Assembly (NCBI RefSeq): GCF_027531815.1
Contig: NZ_JAPZSK010000007.1
Coordinates: 62,001 to 126,000 of the forward strand
DNA from: Gemmatimonas sp.
GTDB lineage: Bacteria > Gemmatimonadota > Gemmatimonadetes > Gemmatimonadales > Gemmatimonadaceae
Direction of reading: 5' to 3'
DNA length: 64,000 nt
Positions 39,148 to 47,335 of this stretch are shown here, one piece after another. Under the pieces are notes generated by a model. That model searched no databases and was not told where the DNA came from. It was given only the letters and a program-made list of their open reading frames with translations. The position numbers and the translations under genes are program-made. Position 1 is the stretch's first letter, and every line of letters starts with the position of its first letter.

Positions 39148-40422
39148 ATGAGTGAAGCGCGCGAACTGCTGGCGGTACGGGAAATCGCCCACGCCTTTCT
39201 GCTGGCCGACCATCCGGGCGATGTGCAGCAGTTCGCCCTCAATCGCGTCACCCCGCTGCTGGGGGCGACCTTTTCGCTGGTGATGCAGCTGAGCGACGAC
39301 GGCGAACTGCTGCGTCCCGTGGCGCAGCACGAGTGGCCCGCCACCTACCGGCAGTGGATCGGCGCCCTGCGGGTGCGGGTGGGCGATGGGCCAAGTGGCG
39401 TGGCCGTAGCCGAGCGACGGCTCGTGGAAGTGGTGGATCTGTTGGCCGACCCCGAGCTGGCGCCGTGGCACGATGTGGCGCGCGAGCTGGGCTTTCGCAG
39501 CATCCTGGCGGCCCCGCTGGAAACGGCAGACGGTCCCCTTGGCGTGGTGGCCTTCTACTTCGCCGATGCCACGCATGTCACGGATGAGCAACGTGCGCTG
39601 GTGCGATTGGTGGCCGATCAGCTGGCTGCCGCGACCGACAAGTCACGTCGTGCCGATGCACTGCGGCGGGCCAACGCCGCGCTGGCTGAAGCCAATGCGG
39701 AACTCGAGCAGCGGGCGCGGCAGTGGCAGGACGCGCAGCGCGCCCGTGATGCTTCCGAATCGGTGGTGGTCGATGCGCTGCTTGCCCTGACCGATGCGGC
39801 CGACACCCGACCGCCCGCGGTGCGGTTGCAGGCGGTGCATCAGCTGGCGCGCGCGGCGCGCGAATATGGCGAGGCAACGCAACCGGCCTTCGCCCTGACT
39901 CTTGCCGATGTGGACCCACGCGACGCCCTGCAGCGGGCTGCCGCCACGTGGCGCGCGCGCGCGCCCATGGTGCCCGTGCAGGTGGACGAGCCAACCGTGC
40001 TGCTGCCCACCATGCGCACCGATCCGGCCTTACTGGAACGCACGCTCGAGCTGGCCATTGGACTGGGCGTGGCGGGGGCGTCGCTCGATGGCGGTCAGGT
40101 GCGGACAGGGATCCGCCTGGGGCGCGGCTTTCTGGCAGTGCAGGTGGCCTGGGACGGACGTCCCGTCTTCGAGGAGCCGGCGGCGGCACCTGACCCGTCG
40201 CGGGCTGCTATACTTCGCATTCGCGCCGACGCGCTGCGGTGGGAGGCGAACGACGTGTATGCCGATGCGCGCCGCTGGATCACGGCGGTGGACCTGCCGC
40301 TCGCCCGGGCGCTGGCCAGTCGGCAGGGTGGCGAGCTGCGGGTGGAGCTGGTCGATACGGCGGAGGCGACGCGCGACCTGCTGCTGGTCTTCCCCGTGGT
40401 CGCTGAGCCACACCAGCCGTAG
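39148..40422 (+). CDS. GAF-domain protein with degenerate histidine-kinase C-terminus
   Basis: A 424-residue soluble protein. Residues about 5-160 form a GAF sensor domain (VGDGPSGVAVAERR, ILAAPLETADGPLGVVAFY), followed by an Ala/Glu/Arg coiled coil (LRRANAALAEANAELEQRA). The C-terminal 160 residues follow the outline of a histidine-kinase ATPase domain (DPALLERTLELAIG in place of the N-box; LPLARALASRQGGELRV in place of the G2 box and last strand). The phosphoacceptor His, the N-box Asn and the DxGxG motif are missing, so it should not be an active kinase. The ATG at 39148 follows the SDR gene. It may act as a sensor scaffold for the following operon, a guess based on position. Confidence 0.72.
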   Translation: MSEARELLAVREIAHAFLLADHPGDVQQFALNRVTPLLGATFSLVMQLSDDGELLRPVAQHEWPATYRQWIGALRVRVGDGPSGVAVAERRLVEVVDLLADPELAPWHDVARELGFRSILAAPLETADGPLGVVAFYFADATHVTDEQRALVRLVADQLAAATDKSRRADALRRANAALAEANAELEQRARQWQDAQRARDASESVVVDALLALTDAADTRPPAVRLQAVHQLARAAREYGEATQPAFALTLADVDPRDALQRAAATWRARAPMVPVQVDEPTVLLPTMRTDPALLERTLELAIGLGVAGASLDGGQVRTGIRLGRGFLAVQVAWDGRPVFEEPAAAPDPSRAAILRIRADALRWEANDVYADARRWITAVDLPLARALASRQGGELRVELVDTAEATRDLLLVFPVVAEPHQP

Positions 40423-40489
40423 CGCGTCCGCGCTCGCCGCGCCACCGATTGCCGTCCTGCCGTAGACACTCCCCTGAACCACGGTCCTC

Positions 40490-40837
40490 ATGTCGTCACA
40501 ACATCAGCAGTCCAACCGCAAGGTGATGGACACGCTCACCTCGCTTTCGGTGGCCGAGGCGCTGGCCGCTGCCGCACAGTTCTTTGGCCGTCACGGCGGT
40601 GTCTATACGGCGTTCGTGGAGAAGCAGGGGCCCAACCACGTGACGTTGCGGGGGCAGGGCGGCGAGGAGATCGCCATTGGCGCACGCGACACCGCTGCCG
40701 GGACGGCCGTGACCGGGTCGAGCTATCTGTTCGACCAGCAGGTGGCCCGATTCCTCGAGTCGTTGCCGCCGGCACCGCCGGTGGCGGACGCTCCCGCGGC
40801 ATCGGGAGAGGAAACGGTCTCCCCCCCTACTGCGTAA
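40490..40837 (+). CDS. Uncharacterised 115-residue protein at the head of the MoxR operon
   Basis: No known family recognised. Residues about 12-90 look folded, alternating helix and strand: SVAEALAAAAQFFGRHGGVYTAF, then VTLRGQGGEEIAIGARD, then GSSYLFDQQVARFLESLPP. The last 25 residues are Pro/Ala rich and probably disordered. No signal peptide or membrane helix. It is 67 bp after the GAF gene and 7 bp before the ubiquitin-like gene, so it is likely part of the MoxR operon, perhaps as an adaptor. Confidence 0.7.
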   Translation: MSSQHQQSNRKVMDTLTSLSVAEALAAAAQFFGRHGGVYTAFVEKQGPNHVTLRGQGGEEIAIGARDTAAGTAVTGSSYLFDQQVARFLESLPPAPPVADAPAASGEETVSPPTA

Positions 40838-40844
40838 GAGGCGC

Positions 40845-41192
40845 ATGAGTCAGAGCGATCAGACGACCGGCCAGTTCGCGAACCAGCTCCGCGTGCGTCC
40901 CGAGGTGTTGCATATCGCGCCGGCGGGCGCCGCTGCCACCTGGGTGGTGCGGGTGCAGGCGGCGGAGGCGTGGGATGCGGTACGGGTGGCGTGCGCCCCG
41001 CAGAACACGGTGCGGGAGCTCAAGCGGGCGGCCATGGCCAACCTGCTTCCGGATATCGCGGAAATCGATGCCTACCTCGTGAAGCTGCATGGCGCCGAGG
41101 TGACGCAGGAGTCGGTGACGCTGCAGGCGGCGGGCGCGAAGGATGCGTCCACGTTCTTCCTCACCTCGCGACGCCGCCGGCCACTCAAGTGA
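40845..41192 (+). CDS. Predicted ubiquitin-like (beta-grasp) small protein
   Basis: A 115-residue cytosolic protein. After a 25-residue lead, the order of elements matches ubiquitin: strand TWVVRVQAA, strand DAVRVACAP, helix TVRELKRAAMANL, strand AYLVKLHGAEV, then TL and a final strand STFFLTSRRRR. The pattern G-x2-V-x4-VTLQ...STFFL parallels G-x2-L-x4-TL...STLHL of ubiquitin. It ends in RRRRPLK without a Gly-Gly, so conjugation is not expected, as with YukD/EsaB-type proteins. It ends 2 bp before the MoxR ATPase gene. The fold call comes from reading the pattern, not from a profile search. Confidence 0.6.
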   Translation: MSQSDQTTGQFANQLRVRPEVLHIAPAGAAATWVVRVQAAEAWDAVRVACAPQNTVRELKRAAMANLLPDIAEIDAYLVKLHGAEVTQESVTLQAAGAKDASTFFLTSRRRRPLK

Positions 41193-41194
41193 CC

Positions 41195-42214
41195 ATGATC
41201 GTGGAGCCGGGCGCCGGCGAGGCGCGCAGCGTGTCGTCGCTGATTGCCGCGGTGCAACGGCTGCGCGGCGAAATCGGCAAGCGCGTGGTGGGGCAACAGG
41301 CGGTCGTCGACGAGATTCTCATGGCGCTCGTGGCTGGCGGACACGCGCTGCTGGTGGGTGTGCCGGGGCTGGCCAAGACGCTCATGATCAAGTCGCTGGC
41401 CGATGCCATGCAGCTGGAGTTCCGCCGCATCCAGTTCACCCCGGATCTGGTGCCCAGCGACATCACGGGTACGGAGATCCTCGAGGAGAGTGGAGGTGGG
41501 CAGCGCGCGTTTCGTTTCGTGCGCGGGCCCGTGTTTGCGAACATCGTGCTGGCCGACGAGATCAATCGTGCGCCGCCACGTACCCAGGCGGCGTTGCTGG
41601 AGGCGATGCAGGAGCACAGTGTGACCGCGGCCGGGCAGACCATGCGCCTGCCGGAGCCCTTCTTCGTGCTCGCGACCCAGAACCCGATCGAGCAGGAAGG
41701 CACGTATCCGCTGCCGGAGGCGCAGCTCGATCGGTTCCTCTTCGACATTCGGGTGGGCTACCCCACCGAGGCCGACGAGGTGGCCATCCTGCGCACCACC
41801 ACGGGCGCTCGCGGCGCACCGATCGACGCGGTCTTCACCGCCGATGACGCGCTGGCGCTGCAACGGGCCGTACGGGCGCTGCCGTGCAGCGAGCTGTTGC
41901 TGCACTACGCCGCTCGGCTCGTGCGTGCATCGCGCCCGCAGGAGGGGAATGCGCCGGCGCTGGTGCGGCAGTACGTGCGCTGGGGAGCGGGGCCGCGTGC
42001 CGGTCAGGCGCTCATTCTGGGGGCCAAGGCCTGCGCGCTGCTGGGCGGACGTGCGGCGGTGTCGCCCGCGGACATTCAGCGCGTGGCGATGCCGGTGCTG
42101 CGGCATCGCCTGCTCCCCAACTTCGCAGCGGAAGCGGACGGCGTGGCGGCGGAGTCGTTGATCGACGCGTTGCTGGCGCACGTGCCGGTGCCGTCGAGCG
42201 CCACGGCCCCCTGA
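41195..42214 (+). CDS. MoxR-family AAA+ ATPase
   Basis: A 339-residue ATPase. Walker A VGVPGLAKT near residue 53, sensor and Walker B IVLADEINRAPPRTQAALLEAMQE, the PIEQEGTYPLPEAQLDRF motif with sensor 1 (ATQNP), and the C-terminal lid domain. MoxR proteins act as chaperones with vWA partners, often to assemble or load metal into enzymes or control envelope processes. The start ATG at 41195 is 2 bp past the ubiquitin-like gene stop and gives the usual length. DUF58 follows after 7 bp, the classical MoxR pairing. Confidence 0.95.
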   Translation: MIVEPGAGEARSVSSLIAAVQRLRGEIGKRVVGQQAVVDEILMALVAGGHALLVGVPGLAKTLMIKSLADAMQLEFRRIQFTPDLVPSDITGTEILEESGGGQRAFRFVRGPVFANIVLADEINRAPPRTQAALLEAMQEHSVTAAGQTMRLPEPFFVLATQNPIEQEGTYPLPEAQLDRFLFDIRVGYPTEADEVAILRTTTGARGAPIDAVFTADDALALQRAVRALPCSELLLHYAARLVRASRPQEGNAPALVRQYVRWGAGPRAGQALILGAKACALLGGRAAVSPADIQRVAMPVLRHRLLPNFAAEADGVAAESLIDALLAHVPVPSSATAP

Positions 42215-42221
42215 TCGGCTG

Positions 42222-43148
42222 ATGTCGGCATACGGCCCCCTGCTCGACGCGTTGCGCGGCGTGCGCTGGCCGGCGCGCCGTGCGGTGGGGAATGCGCCCC
42301 CCGGCGCGCACCGCTCGACGCAGAAGGGCACGGCCGGGGAGTTCACCGAGTATCGCCTGTATCGACAGGGCGACGATCCCCGGGCCCTCGACTGGCGATT
42401 GCTGGCGCGCAGCGATCGCGCGTTCGTGCGCCTCAGCGATGACCGGGTGCTGCTGTCCACATGGATCGTGGTGGACGCGAGCGCGAGCATGGCGTTTCCC
42501 GAGGAGGCCGCGGCGCACAGCAAGTTCGCGCAGGCGCGACTGGTGGCCGTGGCGTTGGCGGCCATTGCCCATGCCTCGAGCGATCCGGTGGGCTTGCTGG
42601 TGCTGCACGCGCAGGGCGTGCAGCGCGTGCCGCCGCGCACGCGCCGTGGCACGGTGCAGGAGCTTGCCCGCGTGCTGGATGGTGTGCGCCCGGGTGGCTC
42701 TGCGCCGCTGGCGCCGTCGCTGGCCCAGTTGCCGGTGCACGCCCGGGTGGTGCTGCTCACCGACTGTCTGGGCGACGCCGATGCGCTACTCCGGACGGTG
42801 GCGGCGCACACGGTGGCGGGGGCACAGGTGGAGTGCGTCCATATCGTGGCCGACGCCGAGCTGACGCCGCCATCGGCCACGTTTCTCGTGCACGACCCGG
42901 AACAGCCGCGTGATGAACGCGTACTGTCGGCGGCCGGCCGCGCCGCGTACCGTGAGCGCTTCGACGACTTCCGGCGCGACATGAGCACGCGCTGGCGTGC
43001 GGCAGGGGCGGGCTACACCGAGGTCCGGACCGGCGACGACGCGGCACGTGCCGCGCGTGCGGTGGTGATGGGCACGGCGCTGTCGGGTACGCGGCAACCA
43101 GCTGAGGGGCTCCCGACGCCCGCGCTGCCGGCATCGGCCAGGCGCTGA
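42222..43148 (+). CDS. DUF58 protein with von Willebrand A-like domain
   Basis: A 308-residue cytosolic protein, the standard partner of MoxR. The DUF58 signature GEFTEYRLYRQGDDPRALDWRLLARSDR is at about residues 39-66. The vWA part starts with VVDASASMAF, holding an intact DxSxS MIDAS metal site, and continues through VVLLTDCLGD. The C-terminal segment is Ala/Arg-rich. No transmembrane helices. One base separates its stop from the GTG of the next gene. Confidence 0.93.
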   Translation: MSAYGPLLDALRGVRWPARRAVGNAPPGAHRSTQKGTAGEFTEYRLYRQGDDPRALDWRLLARSDRAFVRLSDDRVLLSTWIVVDASASMAFPEEAAAHSKFAQARLVAVALAAIAHASSDPVGLLVLHAQGVQRVPPRTRRGTVQELARVLDGVRPGGSAPLAPSLAQLPVHARVVLLTDCLGDADALLRTVAAHTVAGAQVECVHIVADAELTPPSATFLVHDPEQPRDERVLSAAGRAAYRERFDDFRRDMSTRWRAAGAGYTEVRTGDDAARAARAVVMGTALSGTRQPAEGLPTPALPASARR

Positions 43149-43149
43149 C

Positions 43150-44535
43150 GTGCTCACGGTGGCGTTCCCGTGGATCCTTGGCGCGGCGGTGGCGGCGTCG
43201 TGTGGCATCACGCTGCTCCATTTTCTGTCGGTGCGCACCCCGCCGGCGCTGGCGCTCCCGACCGCACGATTCGTGACCACCGGCAACGCCCGCGCCGTGG
43301 CCCGACAGCCGCGACTCAACGATGTGCTGTTGCTGCTGCTGCGCGTGCTTGCGCTACTGTGTGCGGGGGCGGCGCTGTCGGGTGTGCGCTGGCAGCAGTC
43401 GTCGGCGTCGATGCTGCGCCTCGTGGTGGCCGACGACGCCCAGTGGGGCAATCGCCCCTGGCGTGATTCCGTGGCGCGCACTCTGGCCCGCGCCGACGCC
43501 ATGGTGGAGGTGCATGGCGCGCCTGGTGTGGCCGACGACCCCGGCGCGGCACTCGTGGCGGCCACGCAGCATGCCGCGCGGGCCGTGGCGCGCCACCCGG
43601 CGCTGACGGCCGTGGAACTCACGCTGCTGCTGCCATCTTCGGCAGCAACGACGCAGGGGTACACGGCGTGGCGCCCATATTGGCCCGGAGCCGTGCGCGT
43701 GCTGCTCAGCGCGCCTCCGCCACGAGCCGCGCGCGACACTACAACGGGTGCCTCGGCTTCAGCGCGCGCCGCCGTGCGGGTGCGAGGCGGGACGCGCGAT
43801 GATGCCGTGACGGCGGCCGTTGGGCGGTGGGCGCCGGTGGGAGCGCTTCAGGATGTCGTGATCGAGCGTGCGCCGACGGCAGATCGTGCGGTGAGTGCCG
43901 ACACCGCCGCCGCACCTGTCGGGCCCTTCGTGCACTGGCCCGCCGACGGTGTCCCGCGCGGGTGGGTCCCGCGTGCGCCCGCCGACAGTGTCGGCGCGCT
44001 GGCTGCGGCAGGTGGAGTGCTGGTGGGGCCCTTCGTGCGTCGAGCCACGCCGGGGCCACAGCTGGCGGCGCGCATCGATTCGGGAGGTCGCGCTGCCGTG
44101 CCGGTGCAGGTGGTGGCGTGGTGGAGTGACGGCCTGCCGGCAGCGGTGGAAGAGCGCGGCGAGGCAAGGCCGGTGGCGGGATGCCTTCGCACCGTGGCGG
44201 TGTCGGTGCCGCGTGGCAGTGATCTGCTCCTGTCGCCCGGCGCGCGCCCGTTGATGAACGCCCTGGTCGCGCCCTGCGGTGGTGTTCGAGTGGCTTCGGC
44301 ATTGGCGATCGCGCCAGACATGGTGCGCCCGATTGCGGTGCCGTCGGACTCCGCAGTCGCTGCGGTATCTGCAGGAAACGACGAGCGGCTGGCGCCCGCC
44401 GCCGCCTTTCGGAACGCGCAATCGCGGTGGCAGCGGGGGAGCGATCCGTGGTGGTTGGCCCCGGCATTGCTGGCGTTGGCGCTCCTGGCACTGGCAGCGG
44501 AGTGGCTGTTGCGCGACCGGGAGGCGGTGTCGTGA
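43150..44535 (+). CDS. BatA-like membrane protein (aerotolerance-regulator N-terminal domain)
   Basis: A 461-residue inner-membrane protein starting at GTG 43150. The N-terminus carries the BatA N-terminal pattern: a first helix (FPWILGAAVAASCGITLLHFL) with the RTPPALALPTARF motif, then LNDVLLLLLRVLALLCAGAAL as a second helix. A domain with vWA-like order follows, but the expected DxSxS site reads VADDAQWG, so metal binding seems lost. A last helix WWLAPALLALALLALAAEW is close to the C-terminus. The gene overlaps the next by GTGA. Confidence 0.82.
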   Translation: MLTVAFPWILGAAVAASCGITLLHFLSVRTPPALALPTARFVTTGNARAVARQPRLNDVLLLLLRVLALLCAGAALSGVRWQQSSASMLRLVVADDAQWGNRPWRDSVARTLARADAMVEVHGAPGVADDPGAALVAATQHAARAVARHPALTAVELTLLLPSSAATTQGYTAWRPYWPGAVRVLLSAPPPRAARDTTTGASASARAAVRVRGGTRDDAVTAAVGRWAPVGALQDVVIERAPTADRAVSADTAAAPVGPFVHWPADGVPRGWVPRAPADSVGALAAAGGVLVGPFVRRATPGPQLAARIDSGGRAAVPVQVVAWWSDGLPAAVEERGEARPVAGCLRTVAVSVPRGSDLLLSPGARPLMNALVAPCGGVRVASALAIAPDMVRPIAVPSDSAVAAVSAGNDERLAPAAAFRNAQSRWQRGSDPWWLAPALLALALLALAAEWLLRDREAVS

Positions 44536-46700
44536 GCACGGCGCTCGGTCCGGTTTCGGAGCCCGCTGCTGCCACGCTGATTGGGCGCATCAGGGCGGTG
44601 CAGACGGCCTTGCGCACCGTGCAGGTGGGGCGACAACTGCTGTTGGCGGGTGCTGCCGCCTGCGCTGTGCTGTTGATGGCGCGCGTGCTGATGGCCGAGC
44701 TGGCTGGGCGCGGCGATGGTGGCACGGCCGCGGCCTGGTGGTGGACGGCGGCCGCGGCGCTGGTGGCGGCGGTGGCCACTTGGTGGCGTACGCGCGCGCC
44801 GGTGCCTGATCTCGCCCGTACTGCGCTCTGGGTGGAGGAGCAGGGCGCGGCCTCACGCGGTCAGGCGCCGGACTTTGCGTTGACGACGGCGGTGGAGCTG
44901 CTCGAGGCGCGCGCAGAGCTCCCGCTCTCGCTGGCCGCCGCCGCCGCGCGCGCTCTCGACACCGCGCCAACGGTGCCCGGGCTGGCCGCCGCGCGCCGGC
45001 GCGCGTGGCTTGCCCCCGCGGCCTTCGGGGTCGGGGGGGCGCTGCTGCTGCTGCTGGGTCGCGAACGCCCCACAATCGCAGATCGTACCGCGGTCCCGGG
45101 TACCGCCGGCTCGGCGGCCGCGCCCGCGAGCGCCGCGCCAATGCCGTTGGGGACGTGGCGAGTGCGTGTGCGTCCGCCTGCGTACGCCGCGCTGGCGGTG
45201 CAGCCCTACGACGATCCCGCCACGGTGTCGGCGCTCGCCGGCAGCGTGGTGGAGGTGCAGGGCAGCGGCGATGCCCCAATCGTGCACCGCGCCGTCGTTC
45301 CGGTTGCCGGGGATGACAGCGCCGGGCGCCGCGGTGGCCCCATGGCGGTGGTGGTGAGTGAGGGCGAATGGCGCACCTCGATCGTGGCCAACGGCGGAGC
45401 GCAGAGTCTGCGGATCGAACGTGGTGGACGCGCCCGACTGCTCATTGTCGAAGGGCGCGCCGATTCCGTTCCGCGCGTGTCGCTCGAATTGCCGGCGCGC
45501 GACAGCGTCTTTCGTGAGGCGCGTGGCCTGTTGGCGCTCGCCGCGACGACGCATGACGACATCGGCCTCGCCCGCGCGCACTTCGAGCTGCTGGTGACAT
45601 CGGGAGAGGGCGAACGCTTCACCGTACGCACGGTCCTGCTGGCCGCACAACAGTGGAACGGGCGGGCCGGCGTGCGCGATGCGCGGCTGCGGACCACGCT
45701 CGATCTGCGGGCGCTGGCGCTGCAGCCCGGCGACGTGGTGCACCTGCGAGCGGTGGCGCGCGACGCCCACCCCAGTGCCGATCGCGAATACGGCAGCAGC
45801 GAAACGCGCGCGTTTCGTATTGCGCGCATCGCCGAGTACGACTCGGTGGCGGTGGAGCCGGCGCCGCCACCGGAAGTGGACAAGTCTCTGCTGAGTCAGC
45901 GCATGCTGCTGCTGCTCACGGAGAAACTCGACAAGGCGCAGCGGCGTCTTGCGCGCCCGGCGGTGTTGCGTGAATCGCAGAAGCTGGCGCGTGATCAGGC
46001 CCGCCTGCGCCTCGCGGTCGGGGACGTGGTGTTCCAGCGGCTGAGCGGAGAGTCCGCCGCGGAACATGCGCATTCGGCCGGCGATGGTCACGATCACGGT
46101 GTGGATCTGCAAGGGGGGAAGCTGTCGGTCAGCACGTCGAGCACGACGGGCATGCTCGAGGAAGGCAATGATTCACCGGTGATCGCCATCAATCAGCCGC
46201 TGCTGGAGGCGTACAACGCCATGTGGGATGCAGGGCGCTCGCTCGAGCAGGGAGATCCGCACGGTGCCATTCCGCCCATGAAGCGCGCGCTCGAGGCGAT
46301 CGAGCGCTCGCGCGCGGCATCGCGGCTGTACCTGCGCGGCAAACCGCCGCAAGTGATCGTGGACTTGGCCAAGGTACGACTGACGGGCAAGGACACCGGG
46401 CACGTCACACAGCGGAGTCGTCGGGCACCGCTGTCGGTGCGTGATGCCGAGCGCGATGCGCGTCTCGTTCGCGCGGCCTCGCTCGTCGCTGTTGACGGCA
46501 GTGCCGCGCGCGACACGGTGGCGTTGCTGCGCGTGGACGCGCTGGCAGACGCCCCCGCCTTTGCGGCGGCGCTCGGGGCCGTGCTCGACGTGCTCGAACG
46601 TGGCGGGGACGCGACGGCGGTGGTCGTGCAGGCACGCCGTGTCTTGGGCAACGTATCGCGCACCCGCGCGACCGTGTGGTCGGGGGGCGTGACACCGTGA
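44532..46700 (+). CDS. DUF4175-like large membrane-anchored protein
   Basis: A 722-residue protein starting at a GTG that overlaps the previous stop (GTGA). Two N-terminal helices (GRQLLLAGAAACAVLLMARVL and WWWTAAAALVAAVATWW) and a third near residue 190 (FGVGGALLLLLG) are followed by a long periplasmic part with beta-rich domains and a helical segment (LSQRMLLLLTEKLDKAQRRL). A His/Asp-rich stretch HAHSAGDGHDHG could bind metal. It resembles the DUF4175-type partners found next to MoxR/DUF58/BatA genes. Function unknown. Confidence 0.72.
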   Translation: MSTALGPVSEPAAATLIGRIRAVQTALRTVQVGRQLLLAGAAACAVLLMARVLMAELAGRGDGGTAAAWWWTAAAALVAAVATWWRTRAPVPDLARTALWVEEQGAASRGQAPDFALTTAVELLEARAELPLSLAAAAARALDTAPTVPGLAAARRRAWLAPAAFGVGGALLLLLGRERPTIADRTAVPGTAGSAAAPASAAPMPLGTWRVRVRPPAYAALAVQPYDDPATVSALAGSVVEVQGSGDAPIVHRAVVPVAGDDSAGRRGGPMAVVVSEGEWRTSIVANGGAQSLRIERGGRARLLIVEGRADSVPRVSLELPARDSVFREARGLLALAATTHDDIGLARAHFELLVTSGEGERFTVRTVLLAAQQWNGRAGVRDARLRTTLDLRALALQPGDVVHLRAVARDAHPSADREYGSSETRAFRIARIAEYDSVAVEPAPPPEVDKSLLSQRMLLLLTEKLDKAQRRLARPAVLRESQKLARDQARLRLAVGDVVFQRLSGESAAEHAHSAGDGHDHGVDLQGGKLSVSTSSTTGMLEEGNDSPVIAINQPLLEAYNAMWDAGRSLEQGDPHGAIPPMKRALEAIERSRAASRLYLRGKPPQVIVDLAKVRLTGKDTGHVTQRSRRAPLSVRDAERDARLVRAASLVAVDGSAARDTVALLRVDALADAPAFAAALGAVLDVLERGGDATAVVVQARRVLGNVSRTRATVWSGGVTP

Positions 46701-47335
46701 GCGTGGCGGAAATGGGGACCGCTGGCGCGCCGTTCGTGTTCGCCACGGCGCAGTACGAGTCGGGTGACTGGGACTCCGCCCCGCTCGTACCCGCCAACAT
46801 CATCGATTCGGTGGCCCGCTACACCGCGTTGGCCGTGCGTCCGCAGGGGGTGATTGTCCCGCTGTCGAGCGAGGCGGTCTTCCAGTACCCGCTGCTGTAT
46901 CTCACGGGACATCTGCCCGTGCGGTTCACCAGCCGGGAGCGGGAAGTGCTGGGCAAGTATCTCGATCGTGGCGGCCTGCTGTTCGTGGACGACCACAACC
47001 ACGACGTGGACGGCGCCTTCAACAAGACGGCGCGCGAGGAGATCCGGCGTGTGGCGGGGCCCCTGCTGCCGCTCCCCAACACCCATGAGCTGTATCGCTG
47101 CTTCTTCGTGTTCGAGAACGGGCCCCCCACCACATCGCACGAGATGAACGGCTGGGGAGACAACCTCGTGCACGAACAGCTCGACGCCGTGGTGAAGAAC
47201 GGACGCATTCGGGTGCTCTTCTCCAACAAGGACTACAGCTCGGAGTGGAGCTTTCACCCCGACAACAAGCGATTCCTGTCGGTGGACAACACGCGGTTCG
47301 GGGTGAACCTCGTGGTGTACGCGCTCACGCGATGA
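46697..47335 (+). CDS. DUF4159 domain protein
   Basis: A 212-residue protein. The whole sequence fits DUF4159: FVFATAQYESGDWDS, NIIDSVARYTALAVRP, LTGHLPVRFTSREREVLGKYLDRGGLLFVDDHNHD and NGWGDNLVHEQLDAV. The domain has a flavodoxin/GATase-like order; the DDHNHD stretch is acidic/His-rich. The start is set at GTG 46697 overlapping the previous stop (GTGA), like its neighbours; ATG at 46712 is the alternative. In family members a signal or TAT-type leader may be present, but none is seen here. Confidence 0.85.
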   Translation: MSVAEMGTAGAPFVFATAQYESGDWDSAPLVPANIIDSVARYTALAVRPQGVIVPLSSEAVFQYPLLYLTGHLPVRFTSREREVLGKYLDRGGLLFVDDHNHDVDGAFNKTAREEIRRVAGPLLPLPNTHELYRCFFVFENGPPTTSHEMNGWGDNLVHEQLDAVVKNGRIRVLFSNKDYSSEWSFHPDNKRFLSVDNTRFGVNLVVYALTR

